A DNA stretch of 64,000 nucleotides from QQVM01 sp964544885 (GCA_964544885.1 CAZJDX010000003.1:128651-192650), one strand, 5' to 3'. Numbered from the stretch's first letter, positions 26,159 through 35,023 are shown. The notes: generated from the letters alone by a model not told the origin. Numbers and translations are program-made.

Positions 26159-26879
26159 AAAGACAAAGGTTTAACTACGAAGATAAGAAATTGGAACAAA
26201 AAGCGTGTGATCCGGAGTTTAGCAGGATTGAAAAAATCAATAGGATTAAGTATTTTTTCCACAATAGCCCTCAAAGGCGGATAATGAGCATGATAACACA
26301 GAATAGATTTTCCTCATTTTCTTTCTTTTCCCTTGATGGAAAAGAAAGAAACAAACCTGCCTGCCGATTGCATGGCACGCAGGCAGGGAAAAGATCAAGG
26401 CTTTATTTTCTCCTTCCCGCTGAGCGGGATTTTTCTGCTTGCAAAGGACGGCCTGCGGAGTGATCTCCTCGCAAGCTCGGAGCTTCTCCTTCGGCTGTTC
26501 GCCCTTTGCTGCGCATCAAAAACCGGATAAAATAAGGCCGTCACTTGCCTTGAACTTGAGGTCTATCAGAATCACGATGACGTATGCATCTTATGAATCA
26601 TTGATGTCTAATAACTTTTCAAGAGAGCGCTCTGGATTTAAATACTTAATCCTAAAAATCAATGTATTTAAGTTTAGGACAGCTCTAAAAACCTCTTTCA
26701 GGTGCTGCCATATAACATAGTGGATAATTCATGAAAGAAAAATATACTTGATCTTTTTTTGAAATACAGCGTTGTTCCTCAGGCAGCTACTTAGTTCCTT
26801 ATCTTTCTTCCTCACGCCTTGTCTAGTAAAAAAATCTCTAAGCACATCACCCAAAATAGGTTTTTAGAGCGGCCATATG
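26159..26879. other. 720-base gene-free region
   Basis: No credible gene. A TATCTTCG box on the minus strand (26185-26178) may serve the glycosyltransferase operon. The middle holds the hairpin-rich element described separately (26318-26539). The right part (26540-26879) is A+T-rich with no recognisable coding or promoter pattern. The few open frames here carry unnatural composition (many Cys, Arg, Phe, Ser) and depend on the hairpin sequence. Confidence 0.55.
26318..26539. repeat. Structured hairpin-rich intergenic element (candidate dispersed repeat)
   Basis: Consecutive inverted repeats are packed into ~220 bases: a perfect 14-base arm pair (26318-26331 with 26338-26351, 6-base loop); a 9-base pair CCTGCCTGC/GCAGGCAGG (26356-26364 with 26379-26387); an 11-base pair GGCTTTATTTT/AAAATAAGGCC with one G-T wobble (26399-26409 with 26529-26539) enclosing CCCGC/GCGGG (26416-26420 with 26424-26428), GCAAAGG/CCTTTGC (26441-26447 with 26503-26509) and AAGCT/AGCTT (26473-26485). 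Nested stems of this kind suggest a mobile or REP-like palindromic element or a structured RNA. Only one copy is in the window. Confidence 0.6.
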
Positions 26880-27323
26880 TCACCCAATCATTCTTCGATG
26901 ATAATTTACCTGACCCAGGTGATAGTTGAGATGACAGAGAATATGTGTCAGAAGGTAAATGGTGGTCATTTCCTTTCCCGATTTGTGAACGGGATAGATC
27001 TGTTCCAGGTCTTCTTCATGCATATTCTTCAGTGTCACTTCAACAATGGCTCGGGTCTTTTGAATTTCATTCAGAAGATCATTCCTTGAAATGTTCTTTG
27101 CAGAAAATTCAAGTTCACGGTTTCGTTCATAGCCGCTCTTACCAAGGATGGCGCCAATGAAATGCTGCAGGTTTCCGCAGAGATGGAGACAGAGGTTGCC
27201 AGCGGTGTTCGTGATCTTTCCGCTCACTTTCCAGAGGTCCTGTTCATTGTCATACAACGTGATCTCTTCATGCAGCTTATCCAGTTCGCGGAGGAACATT
27301 TCTACAAGGACAGGTATATACAT
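26880..27323 (-). CDS. DinB-family protein
   Basis: 147 residues, predicted all-helical. The three metal-binding His positions expected of the DinB/YfiT four-helix bundle can be placed: H in LCGNLQHFIGAIL (~residue 54), and two in the C-terminal HILCHLNYHLGQVNYHRR (~126-143). It begins LVEMFLRELDKLHEEI, the typical first helix. DinB-fold proteins are metal-dependent thiol transferases (bacillithiol and related) or remain uncharacterised; the substrate here is unknown. No partner gene is nearby; its 3' end borders the 26.2-26.9 kb gene-free region. Start at ATG 27323 matches the family. Confidence 0.8.
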   Translation of the reverse strand: MYIPVLVEMFLRELDKLHEEITLYDNEQDLWKVSGKITNTAGNLCLHLCGNLQHFIGAILGKSGYERNRELEFSAKNISRNDLLNEIQKTRAIVEVTLKNMHEEDLEQIYPVHKSGKEMTTIYLLTHILCHLNYHLGQVNYHRRMIG

Positions 27324-27517
27324 GGCCGGATATTTTTATGACCGTGAAAGTATAAAATTTAGGAAAAGGCATCTTCGGATGTATGGTAAAGCGCCACCTC
27401 TATTTGCTATAAGTAACTGATAATAAAATAATTGAGCTTTAACCAGGTGCGGGAAATACAGACAGATTATTGCCTGAAAACACACCGAAAAAAATCATTG
27501 CATGGGTATTTGGAGAA

Positions 27518-29419
27518 TCAATTCAGTGCGCCGGCTTTAATATCATCCACCACAGCAGGATCGAGCAAGGTTGTGGTGTCACCAAGATTAGAAGTATCAC
27601 CTTCAGCGACTTTTCGGAGTATACGGCGCATAATCTTTCCTGAACGGGTTTTAGGAAGTCCTCTTACGATCTGTATCTTATCGGGTCGAGCTATCGCGCC
27701 GATAATCTTGCTAACGGTTGCCGCGATCTCTTCGCGCAGCATCGCAATATCATCGTGTTCTTTTGTGCAAATCACGTATGCGTATATGCCCTGCCCTTTG
27801 ATGGCATGAGGAAAACCGACCACGGCGGATTCAACCACATCGGGATGCTGGTTGATCGCGTTTTCAACTTCGGCGGTTCCGATCCTGTGCCCCGAAACAT
27901 TCATTACATCATCCACACGACCTGTAATTCTATAATAACCGTTCTCATCGCGTTTACAGCCATCACCCGTAAAGTATAAATTCTGAAAGGTTGCGAAATA
28001 ATTTTGCCGGCAACGCTCGTGATCTCCATAGGTGGTTCTGATCATGCCTGGCCAGGGAAATTTCATGCAAAGATTTCCTTCCGCATTATTTCCTTCAATT
28101 TCCCTGCCATCCGCATTCACCAACAGCGGCTGGATTCCAGGGAGGGGAAGCGATGCAAAACCCGGTTTGAGGGGAGTAATTCCGGCCAAAGCGGAGATAA
28201 GAATACCGCCGGTTTCCGTTTGCCACCAGGTATCTACAACAGGGCATTTTTCTTTGCCGATGTTTGAATGGTACCAATGCCAGGCTTCTTCGTTGATGGG
28301 TTCACCGACAGAACCCAATACACGGAGTGAATCCAGTTTATGAGGCTTCACAAAATTGAGACCTTGTGCCTCCAGTGCGCGAATAGCGGTAGGAGCTGTA
28401 TAGAAAATATTCACCTGGTGTTTATCCACCACTTCCCAGAATCTTCCTGCGTCAGGCCATGTTGGTATCCCTTCGAACATCAGAGTGGTGGCACCGCTCA
28501 GCAATGGTCCGTACACGATATACGAGTGCCCTGTGACCCAGCCTATATCGGCCGTACACCAATATATATCCCCCGGGTTATACTGAAACACGTTTTCGAA
28601 GGTATAGGCGGAATAAACCATGTATCCGCCGCATGTATGAACGACACCCTTCGGCTTTCCGGTTGAACCACTTGTATAAAGAATAAAAAGCATATCCTCG
28701 GAATCCATCTCTTCTGCAGGGCACACGGCATCCGCCTTGGCCATTTCATCAGTCCATAGCACATCACGGCCTTCGATCATCCGGATATTGCAATCCGTTC
28801 TCTGCAATACGATAACCTTTTTTACAGTCGGACAAATTTCCAGTGCGTCATCAACTATATCCTTAATAGCGATCTCTTTTCCTCCGCGGTAGGCCCCGTC
28901 ACTGGTTACCACAATGGAACAGTCGCTGTCCTGGATACGGTCACTGATGGAATTGGAGGAGAAGCCGGCGAATACAACAGAATGAACGGCACCTATCCTC
29001 GCACAGGCGAGAATGGCGATGACTGCTTCCGGAACCATAGGCATATATATGCAGATACGATCGCCTTTCTTCGCTCCGTTATTTTTCAGAACATTGGCAA
29101 ACCTGCAAACCTGATCATGAAGTTCCGAATAGCTGAGCGTTTTTGCTTTGTCACGCTTAGGATCATTCGGTTCCCAAATGATGGCCGTTTGGTTTCCCCG
29201 GTCTTTCAGGTGTCTGTCAAGGCAGTTTTCCGTGATATTCAGTCTTGCGTTCAGGAACCATTTAACGGAAGGTTCATTGAAATTCCATTCCAGTACGCGG
29301 TCCCATTTTTTTTTCCAGGTGAAATGGTCTGCAATGCCTGCCCAGAACCCTTCAGGGTCTCTGATGCTTTCTCTGTATTCTTCCTGGTAATTTTCAAAAG
29401 TCCGGATTCGGTATCCCAT
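27518..29419 (-). CDS. acs: Acetyl-coenzyme A synthetase
   Basis: 633 residues, near the normal length of AMP-forming acetate-CoA ligases. Motifs: the YTSGSTGKPKGVVHT phosphate loop (~255-269), the acetate/AMP pocket stretch TWWQTETGG (~404-412), YFTGDGCKRDENGYYRITGRVDDVMNVSGHRIGTAEVE (hinge and A8 core, split over ~490-530) and the C-terminal TRSGKIMRRILRK whose Lys is the catalytic and acetylatable residue. It activates acetate to acetyl-CoA. Length and the YSAYTFENVFQY segment favour acetate over propionate. Single gene; a TATCTTAG on the minus strand near 29455 is only a partial promoter match. Confidence 0.95.
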   Translation of the reverse strand: MGYRIRTFENYQEEYRESIRDPEGFWAGIADHFTWKKKWDRVLEWNFNEPSVKWFLNARLNITENCLDRHLKDRGNQTAIIWEPNDPKRDKAKTLSYSELHDQVCRFANVLKNNGAKKGDRICIYMPMVPEAVIAILACARIGAVHSVVFAGFSSNSISDRIQDSDCSIVVTSDGAYRGGKEIAIKDIVDDALEICPTVKKVIVLQRTDCNIRMIEGRDVLWTDEMAKADAVCPAEEMDSEDMLFILYTSGSTGKPKGVVHTCGGYMVYSAYTFENVFQYNPGDIYWCTADIGWVTGHSYIVYGPLLSGATTLMFEGIPTWPDAGRFWEVVDKHQVNIFYTAPTAIRALEAQGLNFVKPHKLDSLRVLGSVGEPINEEAWHWYHSNIGKEKCPVVDTWWQTETGGILISALAGITPLKPGFASLPLPGIQPLLVNADGREIEGNNAEGNLCMKFPWPGMIRTTYGDHERCRQNYFATFQNLYFTGDGCKRDENGYYRITGRVDDVMNVSGHRIGTAEVENAINQHPDVVESAVVGFPHAIKGQGIYAYVICTKEHDDIAMLREEIAATVSKIIGAIARPDKIQIVRGLPKTRSGKIMRRILRKVAEGDTSNLGDTTTLLDPAVVDDIKAGALN

Positions 29420-29619
29420 GTCTGATGATATTGGTGATGCTAAGATATAAATCCTGAGAATTGCATGACCATGACAAGTTCAGATTCTGTCCTATTCGAC
29501 CCCTGTGAACCGCGGGAAGAAAATAAAGGCAAGGGAGATTGTACAATGGGGCTTAAGGTAGACGTACAATACTGATACCTGACCTTGCAACAGGTCTGAT
29601 ATTCTATTTTCGAAATACC

Positions 29620-29627
29620 TATCTTTG
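29620..29627 (+). promoter_or_regulatory. -7 element abutting the RRM-protein start codon
   Basis: TATCTTTG ends four bases before the ATG at 29632. Because the RRM begins at residue 3 of the protein, the start cannot be later, so use of this box would mean a leaderless mRNA. No TTG is at the -33 spacing. A GACCT/AGGTC inverted repeat (29581-29596) lies upstream and could be an operator. Confidence 0.45.
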
Positions 29628-29631
29628 AAAC

Positions 29632-29877
29632 ATGAAATTGTTCGTTAAAAATATTGAAAGTTCCGTTAATGAAGTATTGCTTGAATCGATCTTCAAACAA
29701 TACGGGGAAGTCCTTCAGACAAAAATTATTTATGATACCATAACCTGGGAAAGCAGGGGTTTTGGTTTTGTGGAGTTCAGAAAAAAGGAGGAGGCGATGA
29801 AGGCGATCGAAGCCCTGAACGGAAGGGAACTCGTGGGTAAGAAACTGATCGTATCGGAGGCCATCGAGAAGAGATAA
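29632..29877 (+). CDS. RNA-binding protein with a single RRM domain
   Basis: 81 residues, essentially one RNA-recognition motif. RNP2 is LFVKNI (3-8) and RNP1 is RGFGFVEF (~42-49); the helix EVLLESIFKQYGEV and the final ELVGKKLIVSEA strand complete the fold. It belongs to the short bacterial RRM proteins (Rbp/cold-shock-like group) common in Bacteroidota and cyanobacteria, which bind single-stranded RNA and are often cold-induced. The usual Gly/Arg-rich tail is absent: the protein ends in IEKR. Monocistronic, divergent from acs. Confidence 0.9.
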   Translation: MKLFVKNIESSVNEVLLESIFKQYGEVLQTKIIYDTITWESRGFGFVEFRKKEEAMKAIEALNGRELVGKKLIVSEAIEKR

Positions 29878-29977
29878 GTCGAAAGATACTTAACCTTTGC
29901 CAGTGTAAGATTGATGCAAATGTTAATGAATAATAACTGACATTTTCCGTTCTGAACTTCGGCATAACGCAATCTTA

Positions 29978-29985
29978 TATCTTTG
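29978..29985 (+). promoter_or_regulatory. -7 element before the beta-barrel gene at 29991
   Basis: TATCTTTG ends five bases before ATG 29991. Either the mRNA is leaderless or translation starts at the second in-frame ATG (30012), which still gives a full signal peptide. No -33 TTG at the right distance. Confidence 0.45.
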
Positions 29986-29990
29986 GAAGG

Positions 29991-30689
29991 ATGAGAATTG
30001 ACTGGAAAGGGATGGCGCTTCATACAGGTTACCTGGTGTTTCTCTTCGGCCTTATTCTGATGCCGACGGAGAGAACGTCAGCACAGGTGATGGATACCAT
30101 CAACTACAGTCTTAAACAAAGGCCAGGACTTTTTTTGAATTTTGTTCCTTTCAACAGTTATATCAGCAGGGATATCGCCAATTTCACGGGTATACGGGCA
30201 GGGCTGAATTTCAATAAACGGATCAAGTTCGGTATTGGATATTTCGGTTTGACGAACAGTTCCGTCGTGAGCGATGTGCTGATAGAAGATGACGGGCCCT
30301 CCTATATTACACCGGGTGAATTGAATTTTCATTTCTTCAGCATTACCGCTGAATACATTTTCTATAAGAGCCATCCCTGGCAGGTCTCATTCATTCCGGT
30401 TCAGTTTGGAGTCGGAAGGGCCAGTTACGATTACATTCGCAGATCAGAAACTGCGAGAATCAAGACATCCCGTGAAACCGTTCTGTTGCTCCATCCTGAT
30501 TTTTCGGCACAGTACTCTGTTTTGAACTGGCTTGGGATCGGCGCCACATTGGGTTACCGTGTTTCATTAAATGGTTCAAAAAATATTCAGGAAGACTTCA
30601 ATTCACCTACATTTTCCCTTACCTTGAAAGTGTTTATGGAGGAGTTATATAAGATGGCTTTTCCGGATGGTCTCAGAGCCGGCAAGTGA
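29991..30689 (+). CDS. Exported outer-membrane beta-barrel-like protein, unknown function
   Basis: 232 residues. A signal peptide covers ~1-32 (hydrophobic LVFLFGLILM, cleavage near T-S-A-Q). The rest alternates polar and hydrophobic residues in short strands (GIRAGLNFNKRIKFGIGYFGL, FFSITAEYIF, WQVSFIPVQFGVG, FSLTLKVFMEEL), as in small outer-membrane barrels. I do not recognise the family. It stands 55 bases upstream of ruvB on the same strand and could share its transcript, without an obvious functional link. A start at the internal ATG 30012 is also possible. Confidence 0.65.
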   Translation: MRIDWKGMALHTGYLVFLFGLILMPTERTSAQVMDTINYSLKQRPGLFLNFVPFNSYISRDIANFTGIRAGLNFNKRIKFGIGYFGLTNSSVVSDVLIEDDGPSYITPGELNFHFFSITAEYIFYKSHPWQVSFIPVQFGVGRASYDYIRRSETARIKTSRETVLLLHPDFSAQYSVLNWLGIGATLGYRVSLNGSKNIQEDFNSPTFSLTLKVFMEELYKMAFPDGLRAGK

Positions 30690-30744
30690 TCAGGCAGATC
30701 AACAGACATATACACAGGAACGAAATCGTACAGAATAAAGAGCA

Positions 30745-31773
30745 ATGAATAATCCAAACCTGGATCCGGACGCTTCGGTATTTAGTCCTGCAGAGAAGGA
30801 AATAGAGAAGGTACTCAGGCCACAGGGTTTTGAAGACTTCAGCGGGCAACCCGGAATAATCAACAACCTTAAAATATTTGTAGAAGCAGCCAGAAGGAGG
30901 GAAGAGGCTCTTGATCATGTGTTGTTGCATGGTCCGCCCGGATTGGGAAAAACAACACTCGCTTATATTCTTGCCAATGAACTCGGTGTGAATATCAGAA
31001 CCACCTCAGGGCCTGTTCTGGATAAGCCCGGAGACCTTGCCGGACTGCTTACCAATCTCGAGCCATGTGATGTCCTTTTCATAGATGAAATACACAGACT
31101 TAGTCCGGTTGTTGAAGAGTATCTGTATTCGGCAATGGAGGATTACAAGATTGATATCATGATCGAATCAGGTCCCAATGCCCGAACCGTACAGATCAAG
31201 ATCAATCCTTTTACTCTTGTCGGAGCCACCACAAGATCAGGCTTGTTGACATCTCCACTGAGGGCCAGGTTTGGGATCAATTCCAGACTTGAATATTACG
31301 ACAGCGTTTTGTTGGAAAAGATTGTGAAGCGTTCAGCCGGCATATTGAGAATTCATATTGATGATGATGCAGCGACGGAAATTGCGGGAAGGAGTCGTGG
31401 AACCCCGCGAATATCGAATGCCCTGCTCAGAAGAGTCCGCGACTTTGCACAGATCAAAGGGAACGGAAGCATAGACCTTGATATTGCCCATCACGCTTTG
31501 AAGGCCCTGAATGTTGACCGGCATGGATTGGATGAAATGGATAACAGGATCCTTTCCGTAATCATAGACAAGTTTAAGGGGGGGCCAGTGGGGATCACCA
31601 CCATCGCTACGGCTGTCGGTGAAGAACCGGGAACCATCGAGGAAGTTTATGAACCATTTCTGATCCAGGAAGGATATCTCAAACGGACACCCCGTGGACG
31701 CGAGGTGACATCGCTTGCCTATAGTCACCTGGGACGAAGCGCTCCTGCAGAGCCCGGAAGCCTTTTCAGCTGA
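30745..31773 (+). CDS. ruvB: Holliday junction branch migration DNA helicase RuvB
   Basis: 342 residues. Walker A GPPGLGKTT (~54-62), Walker B LFIDEIHRL (~105-113), sensor 1 GATTRSG (~153-159), the RARFG box with the arginine finger region (~169-173), and the C-terminal winged helix ending in TPRGREVTSLAYSHLG. It forms the hexameric motor that, with RuvA (encoded at 48.5 kb in this window), drives branch migration of Holliday junctions. The N-terminal RPQGFEDFSGQPGI is the family signature. Length is standard. Confidence 0.96.
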   Translation: MNNPNLDPDASVFSPAEKEIEKVLRPQGFEDFSGQPGIINNLKIFVEAARRREEALDHVLLHGPPGLGKTTLAYILANELGVNIRTTSGPVLDKPGDLAGLLTNLEPCDVLFIDEIHRLSPVVEEYLYSAMEDYKIDIMIESGPNARTVQIKINPFTLVGATTRSGLLTSPLRARFGINSRLEYYDSVLLEKIVKRSAGILRIHIDDDAATEIAGRSRGTPRISNALLRRVRDFAQIKGNGSIDLDIAHHALKALNVDRHGLDEMDNRILSVIIDKFKGGPVGITTIATAVGEEPGTIEEVYEPFLIQEGYLKRTPRGREVTSLAYSHLGRSAPAEPGSLFS

Positions 31774-31840
31774 AATTCTGATTCTGATCTTATGTTCCCG
31801 GTTTTTCTGATCAATCGTATACATTCTTATCGCTGGAAAC

Positions 31841-32779
31841 GTGAGAAATCAGTCGGTACAGGCAAATCATACTAAGATCGTGAAGGAAGAAGCCCATCGT
31901 CTGGGTTTTGACTTTTGCGGAATCTCCGTGGCTGACTTCCTGGAAGAGGAGGCGCCCAGGCTTGAGCAATGGCTTCTGCAAGACCGCCATGGCAAGATGG
32001 CCTATATGCAAGGTCATTTTGATAAACGTCTCGATCCCCGCAGGCTGGTAGATGGAGCGAGGTCGGTCATTTCCTTGCTGTATAATTACTTTCCTTCCCG
32101 AACCCAAGATTCCGGAACGTATAAAATATCGAAATATGCTTATGGCAGGGATTATCATTTTGTCATCAAGGACAAACTCCGGGACTTGTTATCAGTACTT
32201 GAGCAAAAAATAGGTAAGATTAACGGGAGGGTATTTGTGGATTCAGCTCCTGTACTTGAAAAAGCCTGGGCGAAGAAGAGCGGATTGGGATGGATTGGCA
32301 AGAACTCCAACCTGATCACCAGAAAATATGGTTCATTTTTTTTCATTGCCGAACTGATCGTTGATCTTGATCTTGATCCTGATGGTCCGATGGAAGATTA
32401 TTGCGGCAGCTGTAACCGATGCATCGAGGCTTGTCCGACAGATGCGATCATCAAGCCCTATGTGGTTGACGGCAGCAAATGCATTTCCTATTTTACCATT
32501 GAGCTGAAAGAGGAAATTCCTGTTGAGCAGAAAGGCCGCTTTGATGACTGGATCTTCGGCTGTGATGTCTGCCAGGATGTTTGTCCGTGGAACCGTTTTT
32601 CAACGGCGCACCGGGAGAAGCAGTTTGAACCTCCGGATGAATTGCTGGCAATGAAAAGACAGGAATGGGAAGAGATCAGCCCTGAGGTATTCAATAGAAT
32701 TTTTGAAACCTCTGCGGTTCAGAGGACCGGCTTCAAAGGACTAAGCAGAAATATTCAGTTTGTCAGGAAAACTTCCTGA
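31841..32779 (+). CDS. queG: Epoxyqueuosine reductase
   Basis: 312 residues from GTG 31841. Two 4Fe-4S cluster motifs are plain: CGSCNRCIEACPTDAI (~188-203) and CDVCQDVCPWN (~240-250). The N-terminal cobalamin-binding domain shows VDSAPVLEKAWAKKSGLGWIGKNSNLI (split ~131-157), the family signature with its catalytic Asp. It reduces epoxyqueuosine in tRNA to queuosine using cobalamin. It lacks the C-terminal HEAT-like extension of longer QueG forms, as in most Bacteroidota. The last 17 bases overlap the convergent 61-codon gene. Cobalamin use links it in cofactor, though not in pathway, to the CarH-like regulator. Confidence 0.94.
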   Translation: MRNQSVQANHTKIVKEEAHRLGFDFCGISVADFLEEEAPRLEQWLLQDRHGKMAYMQGHFDKRLDPRRLVDGARSVISLLYNYFPSRTQDSGTYKISKYAYGRDYHFVIKDKLRDLLSVLEQKIGKINGRVFVDSAPVLEKAWAKKSGLGWIGKNSNLITRKYGSFFFIAELIVDLDLDPDGPMEDYCGSCNRCIEACPTDAIIKPYVVDGSKCISYFTIELKEEIPVEQKGRFDDWIFGCDVCQDVCPWNRFSTAHREKQFEPPDELLAMKRQEWEEISPEVFNRIFETSAVQRTGFKGLSRNIQFVRKTS

Positions 32780-32948
32780 ACACATCTACGATTACATCGG
32801 AATAGGTGGCGAACGAAGCGACGCACCAGACTTTCAGGAGCAGTCTTTCTTCTTTTTTAAGGAGCCTCAGGGCCTTGATAAGTTCTTTACGGAATAGATT
32901 CTTATCGAAACTAACCTTCGTCAGGATTTGCTTGGTGTATTCAAACAT
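32763..32948 (-). CDS. Small helical protein of 61 residues, unknown function
   Basis: MFEYTKQILTKVSFDK begins a basic, amphipathic, all-helical chain (KELIKALRLLKKEERLLLKVWCVASFA). I recall very similar short hypothetical proteins from other Bacteroidota with the same SFDKxLFRKEL opening, so I believe the gene is real. No domain name can be given. Its 3' end overlaps the end of queG on the other strand by 17 bases. A TATGTTTG sequence overlaps its own start codon and so cannot be its promoter. Confidence 0.6.
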   Translation of the reverse strand: MFEYTKQILTKVSFDKNLFRKELIKALRLLKKEERLLLKVWCVASFATYSDVIVDVFRKFS

Positions 32949-33385
32949 ATTGCTGTGCTTAGGTTTTTGGTAGGACGAATATACTCAACAACAGACGCAC
33001 TGTCAAGGATAAATAACGAACAAACTTTCATAATATTCCCGGTATTTTACGCCGAATTCTAATCGAAACAATATCAGACAGATAAAAAGCTGACAGAATA
33101 GAGCTTTGCTCAGTTATGAACAGGAAGTGGTTAAAATCAGGAAGATATACCTTGATGAGCCTTGCCGGGAAATCAGCGTCTTGTTGATAAAAGCCGGAGA
33201 ATTCTGACAAAACCATGATGAAAGTCCCGCCAGAGGCGGGTTTTCAATGCATCGGTAAATTTTCACTGTTTCCTTTCGGATTTGAATACGAATTTCAATC
33301 ACCCGGGTGTGAACAGAATCTGTTATTTATCAGTTTGGAAATGATTTCAAATTGAGTTCAGTTAATTCTGAACACGATTTCATAA
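32949..33385. other. Intergenic region of about 440 bases
   Basis: No convincing gene; the short minus-strand frames at 33.0-33.3 kb have no start context or family. It holds the hairpin at 33226-33244 and otherwise A+T-rich sequence. Confidence 0.45.
33226..33244 (+). terminator. Short hairpin, possible terminator
   Basis: CCCGCC (33226-33231), loop AGA, GGCGGG (33235-33240), then TTTT. A strong G+C stem with a short T-run on the plus strand. It lies in the queG/GNAT-nitrilase convergent region, 450 bases past queG. The minus-strand side has a weaker T-run. It could be a small repetitive palindrome instead. Confidence 0.45.
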
Positions 33386-34912
33386 TTACACGTTGAACTT
33401 TTTTCCATTGAACGAATAACGCACTTTATACAAATCTTTTCTACGGTCTTTCCAGGTTTGTACACTTCCATATTCCCGGTTTCTCATCAACAGGTTCAGG
33501 TCAAGATCCTGGAATATGAGCGTTTCAGAATTCAATGGAGCTTCCGTTGCAATACCTTCCCGGTGAAACTCTACATCTGAAGGCGTGAAGATGGCGCTTT
33601 GCGCGAAGTGAATGTCAAGGTTCTCTACTTCTGGCAGGTTTCCGACACTGCCTGCGATAACCACATAGACCTGGTTCTCTATGGCTCTTGCCTGTGAACA
33701 ATACCTGACCCTTAAGTAGCCTCTGCGCTCATCGGTGTTGAACGGAACAAATAAAATCTGCGCTCCTCTGCTCACGGCAATTCTTGACAGTTCAGGAAAC
33801 TCAACATCATAACAGATCATAATTGAAATTTTTCCTATGTCCGTATCAAACACTTCTACACTGTTACCCGGTTTAACGCCCCACCATTTTTTTTCATGTG
33901 GGGTAATGTGAATTTTATACTGCTTTCCGATTCTTCCGTTACGTTCAAAGAGGTAAGAAATATTATATAAGTTGTCGTTCTCCACGACAAAGTGTGATCC
34001 GCCTATGATATTGATATTATACTGAATCGCCAGTTTGGTAAACAACTCCTCATACTTCGGTGTGAACTGATGGAGTTGCCGAATGGCAGTTCCCGGTGAG
34101 CGATTCGGAAGAAATGATAAAAGCTGCATGGTAAGCATTTCTGGAAACAAAACGATATCACATCGGTAATCGGAGGCAACATCCACAAAGTATTCACAGT
34201 CTCTTGCGAAGTCTTCAAAACTGTTTATGGACCTCATCTGATACTGAATGGCGCAAACCCTTACATAACGGCTCGCTCTCTTCTTCTTCAGATCTCCGGT
34301 GTAATTAATATTCGTCCATTCCAGAAAAGTGGCATAACCTCCCGACTCGGTATCATTGGGAAGGTAGTCAGGCAACAACCGTTTCAGAACAAAACCATTG
34401 GCGATCTGGGCAGTGAGAACCGGATCATAAATTTTCCTGTCTATTACCCGCTCTACATATTGCGAGGCTGTCATCTTCTGGGAATACTTGTGAAAGTTGG
34501 GGATTCTGCCTCCGATCGCGATTCGCTTCAGGTTTTTTTCCTTCACCAGATGTTGTCTGGCGCTGTATAATCGTCTGGACAGCTTCATCCCTCTGAAATC
34601 AGGGTCGATCATGATTTCAATTCCATACAATGTCTCTCCGGTTGGATCGTGATTGGTGATCATTCCGTTGTTGGTAAGCTCATTCCAGCTCTGTGTCTCG
34701 GAATAGTTGGAAAAGTTCAATATCAGACTCGAGGATGATGCAACCAGCCTGCCATTGTATTCTATTCCAAGTTGACCTTCCCTGAATGTTTCGATCAGGC
34801 TGTTGAATTGTTCTTTCGACCATGGTTTCATAGTGGGAAAACATTTCAGCTGAATGGCTACTACGGCTTCATGATCTTCCGCTCTTAGTCTTCGTACTCT
34901 GATTTTATTCAT
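33386..34912 (-). CDS. GNAT acetyltransferase-carbon/nitrogen hydrolase fusion
   Basis: 508 residues joining two enzymes. Residues 1-~215 are a GNAT N-acetyltransferase domain (RRLRAEDHEAVVAIQLKCFP at the start; DPDFRGMKLSRRLYSAR, the acetyl-CoA loop, ~112-128). Residues ~220-508 are a nitrilase-superfamily amidohydrolase with the catalytic triad: Glu in VLFPEMLTMQLL (~256), Lys in YKIHITPHEKKWW (~330) and Cys in ISIMICYDVEFPE (~365). The family is known in Bacteroidota as a bifunctional GNAT/carbon-nitrogen hydrolase; its substrate is not established. Both active sites appear intact, so acetylation and amide hydrolysis may act on the same metabolite. A TATCTTTG box at 35016-35023 may be its promoter. 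Confidence 0.85.
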   Translation of the reverse strand: MNKIRVRRLRAEDHEAVVAIQLKCFPTMKPWSKEQFNSLIETFREGQLGIEYNGRLVASSSSLILNFSNYSETQSWNELTNNGMITNHDPTGETLYGIEIMIDPDFRGMKLSRRLYSARQHLVKEKNLKRIAIGGRIPNFHKYSQKMTASQYVERVIDRKIYDPVLTAQIANGFVLKRLLPDYLPNDTESGGYATFLEWTNINYTGDLKKKRASRYVRVCAIQYQMRSINSFEDFARDCEYFVDVASDYRCDIVLFPEMLTMQLLSFLPNRSPGTAIRQLHQFTPKYEELFTKLAIQYNINIIGGSHFVVENDNLYNISYLFERNGRIGKQYKIHITPHEKKWWGVKPGNSVEVFDTDIGKISIMICYDVEFPELSRIAVSRGAQILFVPFNTDERRGYLRVRYCSQARAIENQVYVVIAGSVGNLPEVENLDIHFAQSAIFTPSDVEFHREGIATEAPLNSETLIFQDLDLNLLMRNREYGSVQTWKDRRKDLYKVRYSFNGKKFNV

Positions 34913-35015
34913 ATGGATTTAATATTGAAAAAGTTCCCGGTCAGATAAATATCGGGAAATTCGATTAGACAAAACTCTTGAACAGAAAAAGCGGAAAAAT
35001 CCGCAGGTTGAAATT

Positions 35016-35023
35016 CAAAGATA
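35016..35023 (-). promoter_or_regulatory. -7 element upstream of the GNAT-nitrilase gene
   Basis: TATCTTTG on the minus strand, about 104 bases before the ATG at 34912 and directly after a terminator hairpin. No TTG at the normal -33 spacing; moderate support. Confidence 0.4.

Noticed and set aside
26439..26720. Open frames across the 26.3-26.7 kb hairpin region
   Set aside because: Odd composition, overlapping frames on the same strand and dependence on palindromic DNA; no protein family visible.
32940..32951. TATGTTTG at the start of the 61-codon gene as its promoter
   Set aside because: It overlaps the start codon itself, so transcripts from it would lack the start.
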